Part shown: positions 47,788 through 60,286 of the stretch, piece by piece
Position numbering within the stretch: position 1 is the stretch's first letter
How the letters are laid out: each line of letters begins with the position of its first letter
Source: Cryptomeria japonica
Lineage: Eukaryota > Streptophyta > Pinopsida > Cupressales > Cupressaceae
DNA length: 64,000 nt
Direction of reading: 5' to 3'
NCBI RefSeq assembly: GCF_030272615.1
Contig: NC_081415.1
Coordinates: 189,688,270-189,752,269, forward strand
Notes under the pieces: model-generated
What the model was told of the DNA's origin: nothing
Seen by the model: only the letters and a program-made list of their open reading frames with translations
Database searches by the model: none
Translations under genes and position numbers: made by a program

Positions 47788-48819
47788 ATGAACGACAGAT
47801 GGAAGGACATGGTGATACAGGTAAACCGAAGCAAAAATAACAAGGTTTTTCGACTAGTTTCAAAATACTTTCAAGGCTTCTTTTGGAACGGATGCAGTGT
47901 GGCATGGAGGCAGAAGAACAATGGAAGGAGATTCACTCGAGGGCATTTTAATAATGGTGAGAATCAAGGGAATTCTAAGAAGCAACTGAAGGGATTTTCG
48001 GGGAAATGGTCTTTGGATCTGGGAAATCAGTGAACATTTGTTAGGGTTGTTGGCTTAGCAAATAAGGAGACTGCGGGTAGGGTTTATGTTTCTTCACAAC
48101 ATGTGGGAAATAAGGTAAATGTAAACCTCAAGGAAGCTAGTCCAGAAAAGGTAAGTAAGATACCTACTAATCCTATTCTGTCAGGGGTTTCTTCATCACA
48201 GGTTTGGGCTCCTATCCCTTGTATTGATATTCTGGGTTCCTATGTCGATAAGAAAGTGAATTGTTTGCATTCGAATGCTATTTCTGGGGAAATTTGAGGT
48301 GATCAAATTAGTTTGTTAAAGATTTATCATAAATTGCAGAAAAGATGGGGGGATATGCATTATTTTCAATTATTGTCTGCAAATGCTTTTATTATTGTCT
48401 TTGATTCTCCTTCTTTCAGAGATGAGGTATTAAGAACTTCACATCATTGGCTTGGAAAACCTTTAATTTCGATTGCGGCTTGGAAACCTTTTTTTGTTCC
48501 TGCTTGGTCTAGTTCAAAACTTATTCCTTTCTGGTTTGGTTTACCAAAAATTCCTTTTGAATTTATGGATCCAGATGTTCTTGAGAAAATTGGAAATACT
48601 ATTGGAACTTTTTTAACATCTAAAATGGACTTTGTGGAGGGGGAGATTCTGGTAAAAATTTGTGTTCTTATTAACCCTAACAATGTTTGCCCCCATACTT
48701 GTAATATCAAGTCTCATGATGGTATTTGGCACCAATCAATTGAGACATTAGATATGGAGCTTCTTAAGTCTCCTTTACTTTTGGATGCTCCGTTACTTAT
48801 GGATTTTAAGAAAAACTAG
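47788..48819 (+). pseudogene. LINE F ORF1 (DUF4283-type RNA-binding protein), two stops
   Basis: One continuous frame interrupted by TGA at about 48031 and 48296. The C-terminal half (48313-48819) carries the DUF4283 fold common in plant LINE ORF1: FQLLSANAFIIVFDSPSFRD, HHWLGKPLISIAAWKPFF, then IPFWFGLPKIPFEF and IGNTIGTFL. ORF1p binds LINE RNA and forms the particle. The CCHC knuckle often found after DUF4283 is not visible; the sequence ends MDFKKN. The start MNDRWKDMVIQ is the first Met of the open frame. Confidence 0.82.
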
Positions 48820-48950
48820 CAGGTTGTTGGCTCTATCCCTAAATCCCTTAATAAAGATAGTTTGTTGGGGGGACCTTTGGTTGAAGGATGTGGAAATGTC
48901 TCTTTGCATAAATTGGTAGAACAAGTCACATTAATCTTGAGAATAATCTA

Positions 48951-51900
48951 TTGTGTCGTAGTTCTAGGAAACCAAATGATCACACTTTGGGTTCAGTCTC
49001 ACTTTCATCTTTTCTGAAGACATTTTCTAATAACATGGGTATATTGATGGATGGTAATCCCCCAATAAATGGAGTAGATCATTCATTGACAATAGATTGC
49101 TCTAAGATGCCAAATATTCACATAAGGGGTAAGGATGACAATTTGTCTTCATGCACTCATAAGGAGGTTTTGGATTCTTCAAAGAATGTGAATTTAGATA
49201 AAAATGCAGTGGTTGATATAGAAACTATTAAACAGGTACCTGCCATAAGTTTTCCTAATGATACTTCTTTAGTTCAGGTTGTTAAGAATTTGGTGTCTAA
49301 TAATTCCCCTCTGAATGTTGAAATTAATATGGCTAATGAATCTTCCTTAGGGAATGGTAATTCATCAGAGGTTGTCCCTATTATTATGCTAGATGAGAAT
49401 CTAGTTCAACAAGTAAATGATATTTTTAACAATCATGCACATCAGATGGATGAGGATATTACTGATAGAGTTTTTTGTTTAATTGAGAATGATTTGGGGG
49501 GTATAAACTTGACCCTTCCAATTTATGAATCTGCTAATCCTTTTGTGGTTTTGGCTACAATAGAGTTAGGTTTTGAAGATAATCCAATTATCTCGGCTTC
49601 TCCAAAGTCATGCAAGAGTTTACCAATTGTCCAAATAACTCTATTTTTTTCACCATCAGTGGTTTCTCCTAGGAGAGGTAGGCCTCCAAATAATCTTAAG
49701 ACTCAAATGGAAATTGATGCTGGAATTCAAAAGACTTTGTCCCTTTCTTCTACTAGTGGGCAAGGGAGGCATTCGATCTCTCTTTGTAGGCCTAAGAAAA
49801 CATGCCTAACTCCTATAAGTGTAAAAATAAAGAGGAGTAAAAGCTTTGTGACTAGTCCTCCTGTGACAAGGTTAGGGGTTGTGAAACATAATTTGCAAGG
49901 TTGCTTTGGGGAAAGCAAAAATTCTTTGATTAATGGGAAGAGGGGAGCTTTGGCCTCCCCTCAAAATGCCCCTAACAAGAGACGCTTAATTAAGTCCCAG
50001 ATGGACTTAATTAAGTGTGATATTTTTATGTTGCAAGAAACAAAGTTATCAAAGAAGTCTGTTGATTTGGTTTCTTCATCTTGGAGAAGGTGGAATTTTC
50101 TTTCTTCTCCTTCTTGTGGTGCTTCAGGAGGTTTGGCACTACTTTGGAATAATTATAATATTGAGGTACATTTTGTGGCATCAGCTACAAATTGGATGTT
50201 GACTTTAGTTATAAGCAAGATTTCGAAGGTTAAATTATGGCTTTTTAACATTTATGCTCCGTCAGGAATTCAAGGGAAGAGTAAGTTATGGAGTGAATTA
50301 AATAGGATTTCTTCTCCCTTAAGACATGGTTCCTTTATTATCTTCGGGGGTGATTTTAATGCTATCACTGATTTAGATGAGAAAAGAGGAGATGTTTTCC
50401 CTAATAAAAAGATTATGGATGACTTTGGGAATTTCATTTCTAATATAAGCCTTTTTTATTGTAAGTCTCAGAATGGGGTTTTCACATGGACAAACATGAG
50501 AAGGGATTTTTATCAGATTGCTGAGAGATTAGATTGGTTTTTGTTATCTGACAATTGGATTGATTCAAATTTTGACTTCTTTTCCTCTATTCTACCGGTC
50601 TCGGGTTCTAATCATTTTCCAATTTCCCTTTCAGTTATTGAGGATAGGGCTTCTTTTAAGTCTCCATTTAAATTTGAGCCCATGTGGTTTAGGGATTCTT
50701 CCTTTTTGCCTCTACTTATGAAATGGTGGAATTCTGCTCCTTTATGTTTTGGGTCTCGTATGTTTCAGATTTCTAAGAAGTTAAGTTATTTGAAATTGAA
50801 TATTAGGGAATGGAATATCTCATATTTTAAGAACATTTTTCAAGAGAAACAAAGGATTCAAGATATGATTGAGTGTCTTAATAATCATGTGCTTCAACAT
50901 GGTATGGTGCCACAAGTTTTTGATGAATTGAAGTCACTAAAATTACAGCTTGAGGAGGTGTTAGCTAGAGAGGAAATCTATTGGAGACAGAAATCTAGAG
51001 AGTTATGGCTTTCAGATGGTGACAGGAACACAAAATTTTTTCATTCTTCAACTAAGATTAAAAGATGTAAGAATAGGATATCTTGTATTCAATGTTAGAA
51101 TGGGAATTTATTGATAGATCCAGAGGATGTTGCTTCAGAGGCAGTTAGGTTTTTTAAGTCATTATTATCTTCAGAAAATGGAAATCTCAGCAATGATATT
51201 ATATCTAATATTCCTCCTTTAGTATCTTTGGAAGACAATAAGCTGTTTATGTCTCCCTTTTCCTTAGAAGAAGTTAAGAGTGTTGTCTTTGCCATGAATC
51301 CAAATAAAGCTCCGGGACTAGATGGTTTTACTCCTTTATTTTTTTAGAAATGTTGGGGTTTTGTGGGCAATGATGTTTTATTGGCTCTCGAGGAAGCTAG
51401 GAGAAATAGCTCTATTTTAAAAGAACTTAATACTACAATGATTGAAATTATTCCTAAAAAAGAGGATACTAAGACTTTTGTTGACTTCCACCCTATTCCT
51501 TTATGTAACACTTTGTATAAGATATTTATGAAGGCAATTTCCCTTAGGTTGGCAAAAATTCTACCTAGGATCATTTCATTGGAGCAAGGTGGTTTTGTTC
51601 CTGGAAGGGAGATGACAGAGGGTCCAATTGTAGCACATGAAGTGCTGCATTCTATTTCCACCCAAAGAACCCCAACCATGAAACTTAAACTAGACATGAT
51701 GAAGGCTTATGATAGAGTAGAGTGGGGGGATATATGTGTTGTTCTTGAGAAGTTAGGTTTTTCCAAAGCCTAGGTCAAATGGATTCATTTCTTCTGCAAG
51801 ATTCTCAGTTTTAATTAATAGTTCTCCTTGTGGTTTTTTCACTTCCTCCAGTGGTTTGAGACAAGGAGATCCCCTTTCTCCCTTTTTTTTAATTCTCCTA

Positions 51901-54161
51901 GCTGAAACCTTTAGCTGGGCTATTAGGGCTACTAAAGTGGGGGAGGGCTTTGGAAAGGTATAAGGATTCAAAATATTCCCCAAAGTATTTCTCATTGTCT
52001 CTTTGCAAATGATACTCTATTATTTGGACATGCTTCATTAGTTGAGGCAAAAGTGATTAAAGGAATAATACAAAATTATGCATCGATTTCTGGTCAGAAA
52101 GTGAATGGTGATAAATCAAATATTTTCTTCTTTAATACATAACAACTGGTTCAACATAGGTTGCAATCATTTTGGGAATTTGAGACTAGAAATCTTCCAT
52201 GTACTTACCTTGGGATTCCTTTCTTTGTTAAATAGGATAAGATTGGTTTTTGGGATAAGATTATTTCGGTCATTTCTAAAAGAATTCTCTCATGGAACCA
52301 TAGATGGTTAACTTTGGCAGGTAAAATTGTTCTCATCAAGTCTATTTTGAATGTTGTTCCCATATATCTCATGTCTATTTTGAAGTCTGCAAAAGTAGTT
52401 ATTGTTAGTTTATAGGATACTCTTAGAGATTTTCTATGGAACAATAATAAAGATGGCAAGAAAAAATTCCCTTTAGTTGCATGGGATAAGGTATGTTTGC
52501 CTAAGGAACTTGGGGGAACAGGAATTCAGAGTCTAGAGAATTAGAATTTAGCCTTAGGTGCTAAGTTGGTTTGGAAATTTTATGACAAGCCTAGCTCCTT
52601 ATGGGCACAGATTATGTTTGCCAAATATTTAAATAATGGACTGAGAGAGTACATTTTTAAAGTCTCAAATTTTCCTTTGAGTTCTGCTATTTGGAATTTC
52701 CTTTGTAAATGTAGATCAGTTATTTCGCCTCATCTCTCATGGATTGTTTACAATGGTAGAAAGGTCAGATTTTGGGATGAAGTATGGAATGGACACATGC
52801 CTCTGGTGAATATTAGGGATTGGTCTCCTCTAATCACTATTCTTTCCTCCCTTTGGGGTGTTTTTGTAGCAGATTATTTTGAAATTGTGACTAGTGGACC
52901 CCTTAAGCTAGCTAGATGGAAGTCGATTGATTTCTTAGATATTGATCAAAGTATGAAATTAGGTTTGGAGAAGATTTTGGGGGATAGAATTGTATTTCTT
53001 TCTGATTTTGAGGATGAACTTATTTGGACAAAGAATATTTCTGGTAAGTACACAGTTAAAGATGGTTACAACTCTCTTATGGTTGCTAAAGATTTATCAT
53101 CTTGGCCTTATAAGTTGTTTTGGCATTCAGCTTGTCTTCCTAAAGCTAGAGCCTTTGCTTGCAGATCAGGATAGAGTCCTTACAGGTATGAGACTTGATA
53201 GGCTTGGTATTACTATTGTTTTCCCTTGTGTCCTTTGTAACAAAAATTTGGAATCTTCTTCACACTTGTTCCTACATTGTGATTATGCTTATGAATGTTG
53301 GTAGTGGTTGTTTGAGAAGTTAAATATATCCTTTGTTATTGGTAAGGATCTCATTTCCCATTTTAGATCTTGGCTCTTTCTGTTTGCCTCATCTTTTTAT
53401 GCATGCCTTTGGATCATATCTCCATTTATTGTGATTTGGAATATTTGGCTAGAGTGAAACAATGGGATATTTAAAAAAACAAGTTCCCCTATGTCTGAGG
53501 TTCTATTAAAAATTGAGTCTTCAATCTATGAGGTTGCTTTGTCATTTATTTTTAAGAATTTGGACAATCTTACTTCTTTTCCACACTGTGATAGTAGAGT
53601 TACTAGAGCTTGGAAGATATTGTCGGTTTTACCCTCTCATGGTTCAATTTTTAAAAAGAATGATGCAATAGGTAAGAGATGCTCTGCTAGATGGAAACCT
53701 CCTCCATAGGGGCACTTTAAACTGAATTTGATGGGGCCTCTCATGGTAACCCTTGGCCGGCTGGGGTAGGCATGGTAATTTATGATCACAATGCAAATTT
53801 TATTCAAGCTAAGTGTCATGCTATTGGTTTCAAAACTAACAATTATGCGGAATTTCATACTTTATCTTTTGGATTTGATATGACAATCTCTTTGGGAATT
53901 AAGGACTTAATGATTGAAGGTGATTCTATGGTGATTATTCAATGTGTTATGAAAAAGAAACTGAATTGTTGGAATTTGCAATATATACTTGATCTAATTT
54001 TACAAAAAATAGAATTGTTTGAATCTCTCTTGTTATCCCATTGTTACAGAGAAGTTAATAAGATTTCAGATTATTTGGCAAATTCAGCCATTGATAGCAA
54101 TGCTAATCTACGAGAGGTGGGTTTTGAGGAAATTACTTCTAGGGTATGGGGAGGTTTGTAG
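48951..54161 (+). pseudogene. LINE F ORF2 (endonuclease-RT-RNase H), broken
   Basis: ORF2 makes the target nick and copies the RNA. 48951-49940 is a long linker with SPRRGRPPNN (about 49670). The endonuclease follows: NKRRLIKSQ and LQETKL (about 50028), GGDFNAI (about 50345), RLDWFL, and SNHFPI (about 50606), where the catalytic SDH is SNH. RT: NKAPGLDGF (about 51303), FVPGR, KLDMMKAYDRVEW (about 51687), GLRQGDPLSPFF (about 51854), then FANDTLLF (about 52001), where FADD is changed to FAND. A zf-RVT region (CVLCN...SSHLFLHC, about 53230-53290) and an RNase H (FDGASHGNP, about 53725; NNYAEF; MIEGDS; ISDYLAN) finish the protein at 54161. Stops or frameshifts: 51098, 51345, 51770, 51960, 52141, 52232, 52413, 52540, 53170, 53707. 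The RNase H places it among plant L1-like elements that carry one. Confidence 0.9.
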
Positions 54162-54671
54162 CAATAGTTATGTGATTTTCTTGAGTAATGTTGATGTAAA
54201 ATTTTATGATGATAATTATTCTTGCTTTCCCCTTTCATTTCAAGTATGCATGTTCGTTGTCTAGAGGAGAGTTCAAGCTCATGGTATTTGATACAATAGT
54301 GTTTTTCCAAAGGTTTTTTGATACTTTCTTTTTTGGTAGGAAGGTTTTTGGCTCATGGGATTTGGCACAGGGCTTTGGAAAATTTTGTCTTCTTCCATTG
54401 AAAGCAACTGTGGAGTCTACATTTGAAAATTATATGGGCTCTATGTAAAACTGATATTATATGTGTTGTGACCGCATTTTTTATGTGGTTTTGCACAGGG
54501 TGTATAAACTGATATATTAGATACTATAGGTTTATTTTATGAGTTGTGAGCGGAGGTTTTCTTCGTAGGGTTCTTTCCTCTGGTATTCTCTTTGAATCCT
54601 GTGTAAAAAATAAAATAAAAAATTAATAAAAAAGTTTAGTGGAACAATCCACTTTTATTGAAAACAAAAAT
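54162..54671 (+). other. LINE F 3' UTR and A-rich tail
   Basis: Non-coding. It contains an AAAAAATAAAATAAAAAATTAATAA tract (about 54604-54630) and ends GAAAACAAAAAT before the target duplication. The 36 bases between the two A-rich tracts may be a short transduced or duplicated piece. Confidence 0.65.
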
Positions 54672-54705
54672 ATATACTTCTACAATATTCAACAATCCTC
54701 TTGTA
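54672..54705. repeat. Repeat R, copy 2, last piece
   Basis: ATATACTTCTACAATATTCAACAATCCTCT matches R copy 1 at about 22710-22742. The similarity ends at about 54705. Confidence 0.65.
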
Positions 54706-57413
54706 TTGTATGGAAAATGGAGCAAGGTAGGATTAGGACCAAGATCCACTTTCACACAAACATTGGAAAACAAGGCCACAAAGAGGTAATTGGATTTAAA
54801 TAACTCTTATCTAAGAGAATCAAATAGTAACTTAGGCCTTCTATTCCTTTGCTACTTTGGAAAATGTATTGATTTGAGATTATGTAAAACTAAGATCTAG
54901 GTATAATGTAAATATAAACTAAAGATGTTATAATAGACTGACATGGAAACATAAACTCAACAACATGTACAAGAATGAACATAAGATACAAAGTTGTACC
55001 TATGACTACAATTCAAGGTTGAATCCACTAGAACATTGCACCTAGAGTGTTCTAGTCCTCTGAATTGTTCACACAAAGTTAACTGGAGCTTCTTGAGATA
55101 GAGCATTTTCCGTGTTCAAATTTGGTACAAAATTTGGTGAACCAAGATGTCTAGAGTGCCTTCATCCTAGAAAAGGTCACTCAGAATGCCTAATCCTAGC
55201 TTTTTTGGTTGTGGTTCTAGATAAGGACCTGTATCAGTCTGTTGATTATCCCCAATTCTCTTTGTCTCCACTAGAAACCTATAGTTTCACACAAGAGGAG
55301 AAAAATGGTGTTGTTTATAGGAGTTTGCCTATGTCAAACCCTGGGATTGAAAGTAACCCTTGAATTGAAATGAAATCGAATTGGAAAAGCTTATTTTTTT
55401 AAGGCAAGGCTAAATCAGAATTGAAATGGTTGAATTGGATTGATTGTAGCTTCAATTGATGATTAAATATCCTTAAGATAAGTCCTCCAAGTGCTAATGC
55501 AATAACATGATAAATCACATAAATTCCATAATAAAATCATTATCAAAAAATAATTGAAGATGCCTTGATGTAACTTTCTACTCCTTGAATCAAATCTTCT
55601 CTTGAAGTGTTGCTCTTGAATTGGAATGATATCATAATGATGAGATAATGATAGCTTAATGAAATGAATTGAGAGAGATGCCTTATATAGGGATTTCATA
55701 ATAAAATCACCTTTAGGCCAACTTAGAATTATGATAATTTCACATAGAGATAGATTTGAAAAGGATAGAATTGTCTTATTATCCTCCCAAAATTTGGGGT
55801 AGAAAGCAAAAGACCGTGTGTCATTTAGTGACTTGGTCCCAACACTTTCAACCTAACAGTTTAGTAATGTGAGATAATAGGGTTCTGATGCTGAAATTAA
55901 GTTTGCGAGACAATATATAATGTTTAGATAGGGAAAACATGTGTCAAGATTTAAAATATGGTAGGATCCATGATAAATCAAGATAATAAAAGATAAAGGG
56001 CACACATAGAATTAAGGATCAAAATAAGAATGTGATGATGTACTAAAGTGGAATAATACTCAATCAAATTAAATATCAATTAATTACAATAAAGGTCCTA
56101 TAATGTAGAGAGCAATGAGGAATACCAAAATGAATGCTAGGAGAGTGTGAAATTAGACACCCTAATTAAAGGCACACGATTTACAATTCTACATTTAGCC
56201 CCCATTTTAGCAGAGTATGATCTGATGGCCATACTCATGGAAAAGTAGAAATGAAGAGATAGAACATCTAAGAGAAAGATTAGAAAGACAAGCTAGGGAT
56301 AGGAGAACACTAAATTTGAGGGATGTGCAAGCCCCCAAGCATAGGACTCTATCAATCCATGCAAGTAACCTTCAACTATACACAAAAGAATTTAACAACA
56401 ATAGTACTAAAAAAGGTTCCAAGTCAACTAGTTGAAGAGACCTCGATAGTCAATATGTCTCAACTGCTTATATCATTCTTAGCATGTTATTGCAAGAGAA
56501 AAAGTGGATATATAGAAAGAACAAGGATATACACCAATTGAAAGAAATAAAAAGAACATGATTGAACACTAGCAAAGTGTGTTATGCTGGGTTTCATGGG
56601 AGACAAGGAAGGGAAGATCAATTCCATAGGCTAATAAATTGTGTTATGCTAGGTGATCCATGAAAAAGGGAAGGAGAGTTGAAAGATGTAGAAATTTGTG
56701 CTATGCTAGTCAACTCATCCTTAAAAAGGAAAAGGAAGAATCAAAAGTTATAAAAAATTATGTTATGCTAGTCAACTCATCCTACTATGATGTTGTCTAG
56801 TTTGAGGATTGAAGCACCTGCTCTAAGACATTTGGTCTGGTTTTGAACATGCAACAACTTGTATAGGATGTGTGAGCTCAGATTGTGGTACCTGCATGAG
56901 AGAGGCAAACAACACAAACACACACATGAAACATTATGTTAGAGGTTAGAAATAAAAATCCAAAACCAAGAAGCTAGCTTTGAAAAACCAAACTCTAAGC
57001 ACATTCCATGCACCTCTATCTCTAAAGATCCTCAAGATTGAAGGTGGCCCTCACTTGGAAGAGAACTTTATCTCTTGGATGACAACCTAGAGAATGAGAT
57101 TTAGGATATGTATGATTCTAAGATCTAAATGGAATACAACTAAGATCTTAGTGATATGATAAGATGAGATGATGAAGATCAAATGCAAAACTAGATGATT
57201 AAGGTTTATATGAGTTCCAAATTGAAAGCTAAGATGATACTAGATGAGTTAATTAACTAAGAAAAGGGTATGCATTTAAAAGAAATAAAACTAAAATGTT
57301 ATGAGATTAATTCTTGATGCTTGAAGATAACAAAGAGAGTTCCTTAACCTACAAAATGACTATAAGTTTTATACACAAAAGACTGGGATTCTTTTGAAGA
57401 AGGAATGGGCTCT
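54706..57413. other. Unresolved AT-rich region
   Basis: 2.7 kb with no recognised protein domain on either strand. Short frames (for example 55112-55363, 55463-55699) have no family features. It could be part of an LTR or the non-coding part of an older element. The only clear structure is the ~60-bp repeat at 56577-56790. Confidence 0.5.
56577..56790 (+). repeat. ~60-bp imperfect tandem repeat, four units
   Basis: Units start at about 56577, 56641, 56698 and 56758, each with a GTGTTATGCT-like core, then TAGTCAACTCATCC or a variant, a purine-rich GGAAAAGGAAG-like stretch and AAAGTT/AAAGAT. Confidence 0.75.
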
Positions 57414-58554
57414 ATTAATGGACACACACTTGCTATGATATCACTTTTGGTATGTATGATTTATGCTCAATCGGTATTTGTTTCAAACTGGTATTATGTT
57501 GTAGTCTTTAGACTATCGGTGTTTTGTAGAAAAGTGTTTACCGATCTCAAGCGGCATGAGGACCTCAAGTGGTGCGAGGATCTCAAGCAAAACAAAGCAA
57601 AGGAACTAAAAGTGACAGTTATCATTTTCCCAGTCTTCATTTTTGTCAACCGGTAATCTATTTAATAATTAAACCGGTATTACTCTGAGTTACCAACCGG
57701 TAATCTATAAAGTTGTATGAACCAGTAATACTCTGTGATGAATTACGAACTGGTATATTTTTGTGATGAGTTATCATCTATCGACACTTTGACGGTGATT
57801 TTGTGTCATGTTATCAAATGTGTCTAGATGCAATCAACCTAGGAACTCGCAATGTAACCCTATTGGACCGACATGAAATCGGATTCCTTTTTAAGGACAT
57901 CATGTCTAGGGTTTTTGATGGTTGATGAGTTCTTGTATGTGCGATCCTACTAGAGAAGATCAAGTCTGTGTGTTGTAACAGAGTGTGGATTTACTAAAGA
58001 TTGAAGTAATGCTGAAATGCATTAGCAATGAGCTACCATGGATCTAACCAAGTAGGTTGTGCTATTTGCTAGATCATTCACTTGTTGACTACTCACATCT
58101 TCGACAAGCCTAAAACCCTTAACCGGGTAGGCCCAAAAAAGCCTTTGTAAATCCTCTAACAAGGTGGTTCACATCTATGGATTTGAAATCCTCTCACAAG
58201 GTAGTCTTTAATTTAACTTATCTCCTAACAAAGATTGAGATTCCTAACAGGATATGTTCTGGTAAAGAATATTGTATGCCCTTAACCAGTCTGGTTACTA
58301 TTCTGCAGATAGTTACTTGTGAGTTTCATCTCACCATGGTTTTTCCCATTTGGGTTTCCATGTCAAAATCTCTTGTGTTATGGTGATTGTGCTTCTATGG
58401 GTGAATGCCTTACTTGATGTTTGGTTTGCATCTGTGTTAACTGGTTTGTTAGTTAAACTACTATACCGGTTCACTGCTAGACTATTAAAGTGTTTGAGTT
58501 CACTAATTATTCGTATACTAATTCACCCCCCCCCCCCTCTCTTAGTTTTCATCA
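57414..58554 (+). repeat. Element I 5' LTR, left end truncated
   Basis: It aligns to 63815-64000 from ATTAATGGACACACACTTGC onward; the first ~34 bases of the LTR (63781-63814) are missing. It ends TTTTCATCA at 58554. It holds TGGTTTTTCCCATTTGGG (about 58338) and TTCACC with a C run before TCTCTTAG (58522-58543). Confidence 0.85.
57546..57593 (+). repeat. 18-bp tandem repeat in the element I LTR
   Basis: CTCAAGCGGCATGAGGAC, then CTCAAGTGGTGCGAGGAT, then a partial CTCAAG. The 3' LTR has three full units (63947-64000). Confidence 0.88.
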
Positions 58555-58556
58555 AT

Positions 58557-58569
58557 TGGTATTAGAGCC
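58557..58569 (+). other. Element I primer binding site (tRNA-iMet)
   Basis: TGGTATTAGAGCC, one base off the standard TGGTATCAGAGC, two bases after the LTR. Confidence 0.9.
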
Positions 58570-58604
58570 AACCTTTCTATAAGTCTAACCACTTGGAAAG
58601 AGAT

Positions 58605-59847
58605 ATGGGGGAATACACTATGAGGGAACTTAGTCATCGACTCACTCAGACTGAGCAAGCCTATGATGAACTTAAAGTCAAATATAAGGCCTTTTAGGCA
58701 AAAAGAAGAGAGCATGCTAAAAAACTAATGGAGCTAACTAAAAATAGTTCTTCTGATGAAGCAGACATGGATGCCCTAGTTCAAGAAGTTGAAAAACTAA
58801 ATGATTCCAATGCCAACCTAAGAAGGGAACTTGAAGGATTGACTATCAGAATGTGTCAAGAGCTTGAGAACTGGAGGAAAGTTGAAGATCTAATAAAAGA
58901 CAAAGATCATGAGATCTCCAAGAGAGAAAAGTAGAAAAAGAGGAAATTCAAGGTGAAATAAACATGGCTATTTCTGAGAATGCAACCTTGAAGGAATCTA
59001 ATGCTGCTATTGCCAAAGAACTTACTGAGTCAAAGGAAATACTTGCCAAATTCAATAAGAGTACTGTCAAGCTAGAGTAGAAGCTTGAATTAGCTAAACC
59101 GGTAAAGAATACCAATGGACTTGGTTTCTCTGATTATGAGGAAGGTGAGACCTCTAGAACAAAAGATGGAGCATCAAAGAAGTAATTGACACCAAAGGAT
59201 TAAGGTAAGCAAAAGTTCAAACCTGTTTGCTTTAATTGTCTCAAGGAAGGACACATTGCTAATGTATGTAGAAGTAAGGCTTACAATAATTTTCCTTATT
59301 TCCTAAACGATAAGCCTAGACCCAATAGATTCAATGGTAGTTGTTATGCATGCAATTAGTTTGGGCATAGAGCATTTGAATGCAAGTCTATCATGCACAA
59401 CACCAGAAGGTATCCTCAAAGGAGTCAAGGAGTTTTTCTTGAACTCTTTGGGAACCGAAACCCAAACCAGTTTAATACCTATAATCATCAATCAGGAAGC
59501 AGTGGCTATCAAGCGGAAACCAGATGGAGAGCAACCCATTTGATCTATCATGGTAGTGGTCACACTACTACAACATGCAGAAGGAAGAATGGAAACATGA
59601 ATAATGGACCTTGGAGAGCACCTAGAATGATTTGCTATCATTGCAACAAATCGGGTCATATAGTAAGATTTTGTAGAATGAGAAAGAATATATCGGATAA
59701 TATACTAGTCACTTCGGAAGGAAAGATAGATGTTGAAATTGTTCAAGCGGATATGAAGAAAACCTGGAAGAAGAAGCCAGAAGAAGTGTCTCAAGAAGAA
59801 TCAATTTCTGCGCCTAGTGTGGAAGTCACTGAAATGACAAACTAAGC
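58605..59847 (+). pseudogene. Element I Gag-like protein (coiled coil, zinc knuckles), broken
   Basis: ATG at 58605 (MGEYTMRELSHRLTQ) lies 36 bp after the primer site. The first ~150 codons are strongly helical and charged (LVQEVEKLNDSNANLRRELE; ATLKESNAAIAKELTESKE), a long coiled coil in the place of the usual UBN2 core. Three CCHC knuckles follow: CFNCLKEGHIANVC (about 59227), CYACN-stop-FGHRAFEC (about 59343) and CYHCNKSGHIVRFC (about 59632). A fourth, YHGSGHTTTTC (about 59547), lacks its first ligands. Stops are at 58695 and 58930, with a frame change near 58935 and further stops at about 59078, 59182, 59200 and 59358. It probably binds element RNA. The coiled-coil plus knuckle layout resembles the second half of Gag in some copia elements. 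Confidence 0.75.
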
Positions 59848-60286
59848 ATCAGAAAAGCTTAGGGGGAGCAAATGGTGAAATTTTTTGAACCCCCAGTTTA
59901 CATCGATAAAAGACCTTAACCGGTATGTGATACCTATCAACTGGCAAAAGACCAAAAATGGTAAAAGGCAAATTAGGGTTTACGCCCTAATAATGGAGCA
60001 TTTATTATGGTAGGGGAAGAACTTGTTTAAAAGGATTTTTCAAGTCATTTTTCACTTATCAATTCTCGAGCAAAGAAGTTCTTAAGTGCTGAGTGATGAA
60101 AAGCGATTTGGATTATGAATCAAAGAATTTTCAAAACCTTGAAGAAGAATCAGAAGCTAATATCAATCGGTCAAGTGTAGAACACAAAGCGATATTTCAA
60201 CAACCGAAGGGGTGTGTGGCAAAGTGCAATTTGCAAGCCCTAAATTTCAATTTACGAAGGTATTTTTTCAAATTTCTCTATTTATC

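Larger units (their letters stand above)
46782..54671 (+). mobile_element. L1-type LINE (element F), full length, dead
   Basis: A 7,890-bp non-LTR retrotransposon: about 1 kb of 5' UTR, ORF1 (47788-48819), ORF2 with endonuclease, RT, zinc-knuckle-like region and RNase H (48951-54161), a 3' UTR and an A-rich tail. It is flanked by the 14-bp target duplication ATATACTTCTACAA (46768-46781 and 54672-54685). Intact 5' and 3' ends with a target copy indicate full-length insertion. Both ORFs are interrupted, and catalytic residues are changed. Confidence 0.92.
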
